Shown: positions 61,719-64,000 of the stretch, in pieces
Numbering within the stretch: position 1 is the stretch's first letter
How the letters are laid out: the number at the start of each line of letters is the position of its first letter
DNA from: Tenacibaculum sp. M341
Lineage (GTDB): Bacteria; Bacteroidota; Bacteroidia; Flavobacteriales; Flavobacteriaceae
NCBI RefSeq assembly: GCF_004337695.1
Contig: NZ_SJXJ01000002.1
Location: 186,001 to 250,000, forward strand
Reading direction: 5' to 3'
Length of the DNA: 64,000 nucleotides
Position numbers and translations under genes: made by a program
The notes under the pieces: generated by a model
What the model was told of the DNA's origin: nothing
Database searches by the model: none
The model's input: the letters and a program-made list of their open reading frames with translations, nothing else

Positions 61719-62459
61719 ATGGCATCAAAAACAGATAGTAATGTATACACAGTACTTTTTGCCATTGGAATGGTATTAGTAGTAGGAGCACTTTTAGCTT
61801 TTACAGCATCAACACTTCGTCCAACAATCGATGCAAACAAGCGTATCGAAAAGCAGCAAAACATTTTGTATGCTATGGGAGTAAATGATAATGATGAGAG
61901 TAGTGCAATCTTTGTATCTAAAGATAAAGTAGCAGAAGAGTTTTCTAAATATATCAAAAAGCAATTAGTAATTGCTGGTGATGATGTAAAAGAAGATAAC
62001 AATGCTTATTTAATAGATATTAAAAAGCAACAAACATTAGCAAAAGCAGGTAACGTAAGAAAATTACCTTTATTTGTTGGAGAAAAAGATGGTAAAACAT
62101 TTTATATAGCTCCAATTAGAGGTAAAGGTTTATGGGATGCTATTTGGGGATATGTTGCTATGGATAAAAACATGGTTGTTCAAGGTGTGTATTTTGATCA
62201 CGCTGGTGAAACTGCTGGTTTAGGATCAAACATAAAGCAACGTTTCTTTATGGATGATTTTACAGGAGAAGAGTTAATGTCTAACGGAAGCTTTAAAGGA
62301 ATTAGAGTTGCTAAAGGTAATAACGATCCAAAGAACGAGGATAAAACAGATAATGAGGTAGATGCAATTGCAGGTGCAACAATTACTGGTGATGGAGTTT
62401 CTGCAATGATCAAAACTGAGATTAAGCAGTATGTACCTTACTTTAAAACATTAAAATAA
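61719..62459 (+). CDS. nqrC: Na+-translocating NADH:quinone reductase subunit C
   Basis: 246 residues. One N-terminal TM segment (about 10-32) and a periplasmic FMN-binding domain: GLWDAIWGYVAMD, HAGETAGLGSNI and the attachment motif IAGATITGDGV, with Thr221 predicted to carry covalent FMN put on by ApbE. Starts 2 bp after nqrB and ends 2 bp before nqrD. Confidence 0.96.
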   Translation: MASKTDSNVYTVLFAIGMVLVVGALLAFTASTLRPTIDANKRIEKQQNILYAMGVNDNDESSAIFVSKDKVAEEFSKYIKKQLVIAGDDVKEDNNAYLIDIKKQQTLAKAGNVRKLPLFVGEKDGKTFYIAPIRGKGLWDAIWGYVAMDKNMVVQGVYFDHAGETAGLGSNIKQRFFMDDFTGEELMSNGSFKGIRVAKGNNDPKNEDKTDNEVDAIAGATITGDGVSAMIKTEIKQYVPYFKTLK

Positions 62460-62461
62460 TT

Positions 62462-63106
62462 ATGGGACTATTATCAAAAAAAGACGCAGGATTAATTAAA
62501 GATCCTTTAGCAGATAACAATCCAATTACAATTCAGGTATTAGGTATTTGTTCGGCATTAGCAATTACAGCTGAATTACAAGCAGCCGTGGTAATGGCAG
62601 TTTCTGTAATGTTTGTATTAGGAGCAGGTAACGTAGTTATTTCTTTAATGAGAAATATCATTCCTTCTAAAATTAGAATTATTGTTCAGTTAATTGTAGT
62701 TGCTACTTTAGTAATTATAGTAGACCAAGCATTAAAGGCATATCAATATGAATTGAGTAAAACGCTGGGAGCTTTTATTGGACTGATTATTACAAACTGT
62801 ATTATTATGGGGCGTTTTGAAGCTTTTGCTTTAGGTAACGGACCATGGAGATCATTTTTAGATGGTATAGGTAATGCTTTAGGTTACGGTGTAATCTTAA
62901 TTATAGTTGCTTTTTTCAGAGAATTATTAGGTTCTGGTAGCTTATTCGGTTTTCCAGTATTAGGTGATTCTGTAGAAAAAACAGGATTGTATGCTTTAGG
63001 ATATGAGAATAATGGATTCATGATTATGCCACCAATGGCATTAATCGTTGTTGGAATCATTATTTGGGTTCAACGTAGTAGAAATACAGCATTAATAGAA
63101 GATTAA
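62462..63106 (+). CDS. nqrD: Na+-translocating NADH:quinone reductase subunit D
   Basis: 214 residues, six TM segments. NqrD/RnfE family landmarks: NNPITIQVLGICSALAIT, RIIVQLIVVATLVIIVDQ, TNCIIMGRFEAFALGN and DGIGNALGYG. With NqrE it forms the pseudo-symmetric membrane pair that holds an intramembrane Fe-S centre; the Cys residues of GICSA and TNCII are the expected ligands. Confidence 0.96.
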   Translation: MGLLSKKDAGLIKDPLADNNPITIQVLGICSALAITAELQAAVVMAVSVMFVLGAGNVVISLMRNIIPSKIRIIVQLIVVATLVIIVDQALKAYQYELSKTLGAFIGLIITNCIIMGRFEAFALGNGPWRSFLDGIGNALGYGVILIIVAFFRELLGSGSLFGFPVLGDSVEKTGLYALGYENNGFMIMPPMALIVVGIIIWVQRSRNTALIED

Positions 63107-63109
63107 AAT

Positions 63110-63182
63110 AGTAATGAGATATTAGTATTAAAATGTTAGTAATAACAAGATTCTAAATACTAAACACTCAATACTCAATACT
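63110..63182. repeat. Inverted pair of 7-bp-periodic repeat arrays between nqrD and nqrE
   Basis: Left arm 63110-63144 reads as five heptads (AGTAATG, AGATATT, AGTATTA, AAATGTT, AGTAATA). Right arm 63153-63180 has four (CTAAATA, CTAAACA, CTCAATA twice), whose complements read TATTTAG, TGTTTAG and TATTGAG. The arms share the AGTATTx consensus in opposite orientation and fill nearly the whole 83-bp gap in the nqr operon, ending 7 bp before the nqrE start. Confidence 0.78.
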
Positions 63183-63189
63183 ATAAAAA

Positions 63190-63909
63190 ATGGAATTATT
63201 AGAATTATTTTTCAAATCGATATTTATAGATAACATGGTATTTGCTACATTCTTAGGAATGTGTTCTTACTTAGCTATCTCAAAGAAAGTATCAACATCA
63301 GTAGGTATGGGTGCGGCTGTTATTTTTGTATTAGCAGTAACAGTTCCTATCAACTGGTTATTAGATCAATATTTATTACAGCCAGGAGCATTATCTTGGT
63401 TAGGAGAAGAATATGCAGGTTATGATTTAAGTTTCTTATCATTTATCATGTTTATTGCAACTATTGCAACCATGGTACAGTTAGTAGAAATTATAGTTGA
63501 AAAGTTTGCACCAGCATTATATAACTCTTTAGGTATCTTTTTACCATTAATTGCCGTGAACTGTGCAATTTTAGGTGGATCTTTATTTATGCAATCACGT
63601 GAGATTCCTACTTTTAGCCAATCTTTAGTATATGGTATAGGATCAGGAATCGGATGGTTTTTAGCTATTTTAGCTATTGCTGCTATTCGTGAGAAGATTC
63701 GTTATTCAAGTGTACCAGCACCTTTAAGAGGTTTAGGAATTACTTTTATTATTACAGGTTTAATGGCTATCGGATTTATGAGTTTTGGTGGTATGTTAAC
63801 TGGAGGTGATGAAGAATCTGATAAAAAAGAAACTTCTGCTGAGATAAAAGTAGACAACAAAGAAGAGGTTAAAAAGTTAGCTAATAACACTAAAGAAATT
63901 ACAGAATAA
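63190..63909 (+). CDS. nqrE: Na+-translocating NADH:quinone reductase subunit E, with C-terminal extension
   Basis: 239 residues. Six TM segments with NqrE/RnfA landmarks: [38 protein letters not shown] and [19 protein letters not shown] (Cys in GMCSY and VNCAI are Fe-S ligands). The usual family length is about 200; here a charged tail of about 38 residues ([18 protein letters not shown] onward) extends the C-terminus. Separated from nqrD by a repeat element, unlike the other tightly packed nqr genes. Confidence 0.95.
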   Translation: MELLELFFKSIFIDNMVFATFLGMCSYLAISKKVSTSVGMGAAVIFVLAVTVPINWLLDQYLLQPGALSWLGEEYAGYDLSFLSFIMFIATIATMVQLVEIIVEKFAPALYNSLGIFLPLIAVNCAILGGSLFMQSREIPTFSQSLVYGIGSGIGWFLAILAIAAIREKIRYSSVPAPLRGLGITFIITGLMAIGFMSFGGMLTGGDEESDKKETSAEIKVDNKEEVKKLANNTKEITE

Positions 63910-64000
63910 TGGTATTTTTAGAAGTAAGCACAGGAGGAACAATTGGTATAACTGTTATTGCATTTTTAGCAGTAATCTTATTATTAGTTACATTGTTATT
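63909..64000 (+). CDS. nqrF: Na+-translocating NADH:quinone reductase subunit F, 5' part
   Basis: Partial: the first 30 codons only, cut by the window edge. The start ATG overlaps the nqrE stop by 1 nt (TAATG). The N-terminus ([19 protein letters not shown]) leads into the single TM anchor of NqrF; the 2Fe-2S, FAD and NADH domains lie outside the window. Called mainly from operon position and the TM start. Confidence 0.85.
   Translation, partial: MVFLEVSTGGTIGITVIAFLAVILLLVTLL

Overview
The window is AT-rich chromosomal DNA from a member of the Bacteroidota, most likely a marine member of the Flavobacteriaceae (Tenacibaculum or Polaribacter-like). I infer this from the type IX secretion (T9SS) C-terminal sorting domains on several secreted proteins, a T9SS plug protein, CarboxypepD-regulatory-like TonB-dependent outer-membrane proteins, a Na+-translocating NADH:quinone reductase operon, TAnnTTTG-type -7 promoter boxes, and the near absence of Shine-Dalgarno sequences. 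I saw no tRNA, rRNA, CRISPR array, transposase or integrase. The species cannot be fixed from sequence reading alone.

Layout. 1-5.6 kb (minus): two large secreted T9SS cargo proteins, a VPS10/BNR beta-propeller protein with FnIII and discoidin domains and a reprolysin-type metalloprotease with chitin-binding-like modules. 6.2-11.6 kb (plus): an outer-membrane beta-barrel protein, an internally duplicated 12-TM protein and a LytS/LytTR two-component pair. 11.6-15.5 kb (minus): a secreted hypothetical, a MORN-type repeat protein, a lipoprotein with 39 consecutive Asp-Asn-Gly triplets and an OmpA-family lipoprotein. 15.6-16.6 kb: ApbE flavin transferase.

17.0-26.6 kb (plus) is the most unusual region: a tight ten-gene operon that ends in its own intrinsic terminator. 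It encodes a protein built of tandem ribosomal-L7/L12-C-terminal-like repeats, a TPR protein, six divergent members of one family (helical AQ-motif N-terminus, LGF-PTFY motif, beta-hairpin tail), a very lysine-rich protein and a coiled-coil protein with a PASTA domain. One family member carries an embedded OmpA-like peptidoglycan-binding domain and another a second PASTA-like tail. None of the ten has a recognisable signal peptide, and I do not recognise the whole as a described system.

26.7-53.2 kb is mostly housekeeping: LpxH, MOSC protein, TadA, Ogt, Nudix, TatD, aspartic protease, TPM protein, glutathione peroxidase, malate:quinone oxidoreductase, DEAD-box helicase, a DUF1800/DUF1501 pair with an AraC regulator, RsmG, fatty acid desaturase, aminotransferase, rhomboid protease, delta-1-pyrroline-5-carboxylate dehydrogenase, NRDE protein, DUF3667, ApaG and the T9SS plug. 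53.4-58.9 kb is a TonB receptor/DUF4876/DUF6850 operon. 59.2-64.0 kb is nqrABCDE and the start of nqrF.

Links between genes: ApbE would attach FMN to NqrB and NqrC; the T9SS plug belongs to the machine that exports at least four cargo proteins encoded here. Three intergenic sites carry 7-bp-periodic repeat arrays of one consensus family; two of these are inverted pairs, one lying inside the nqr operon.
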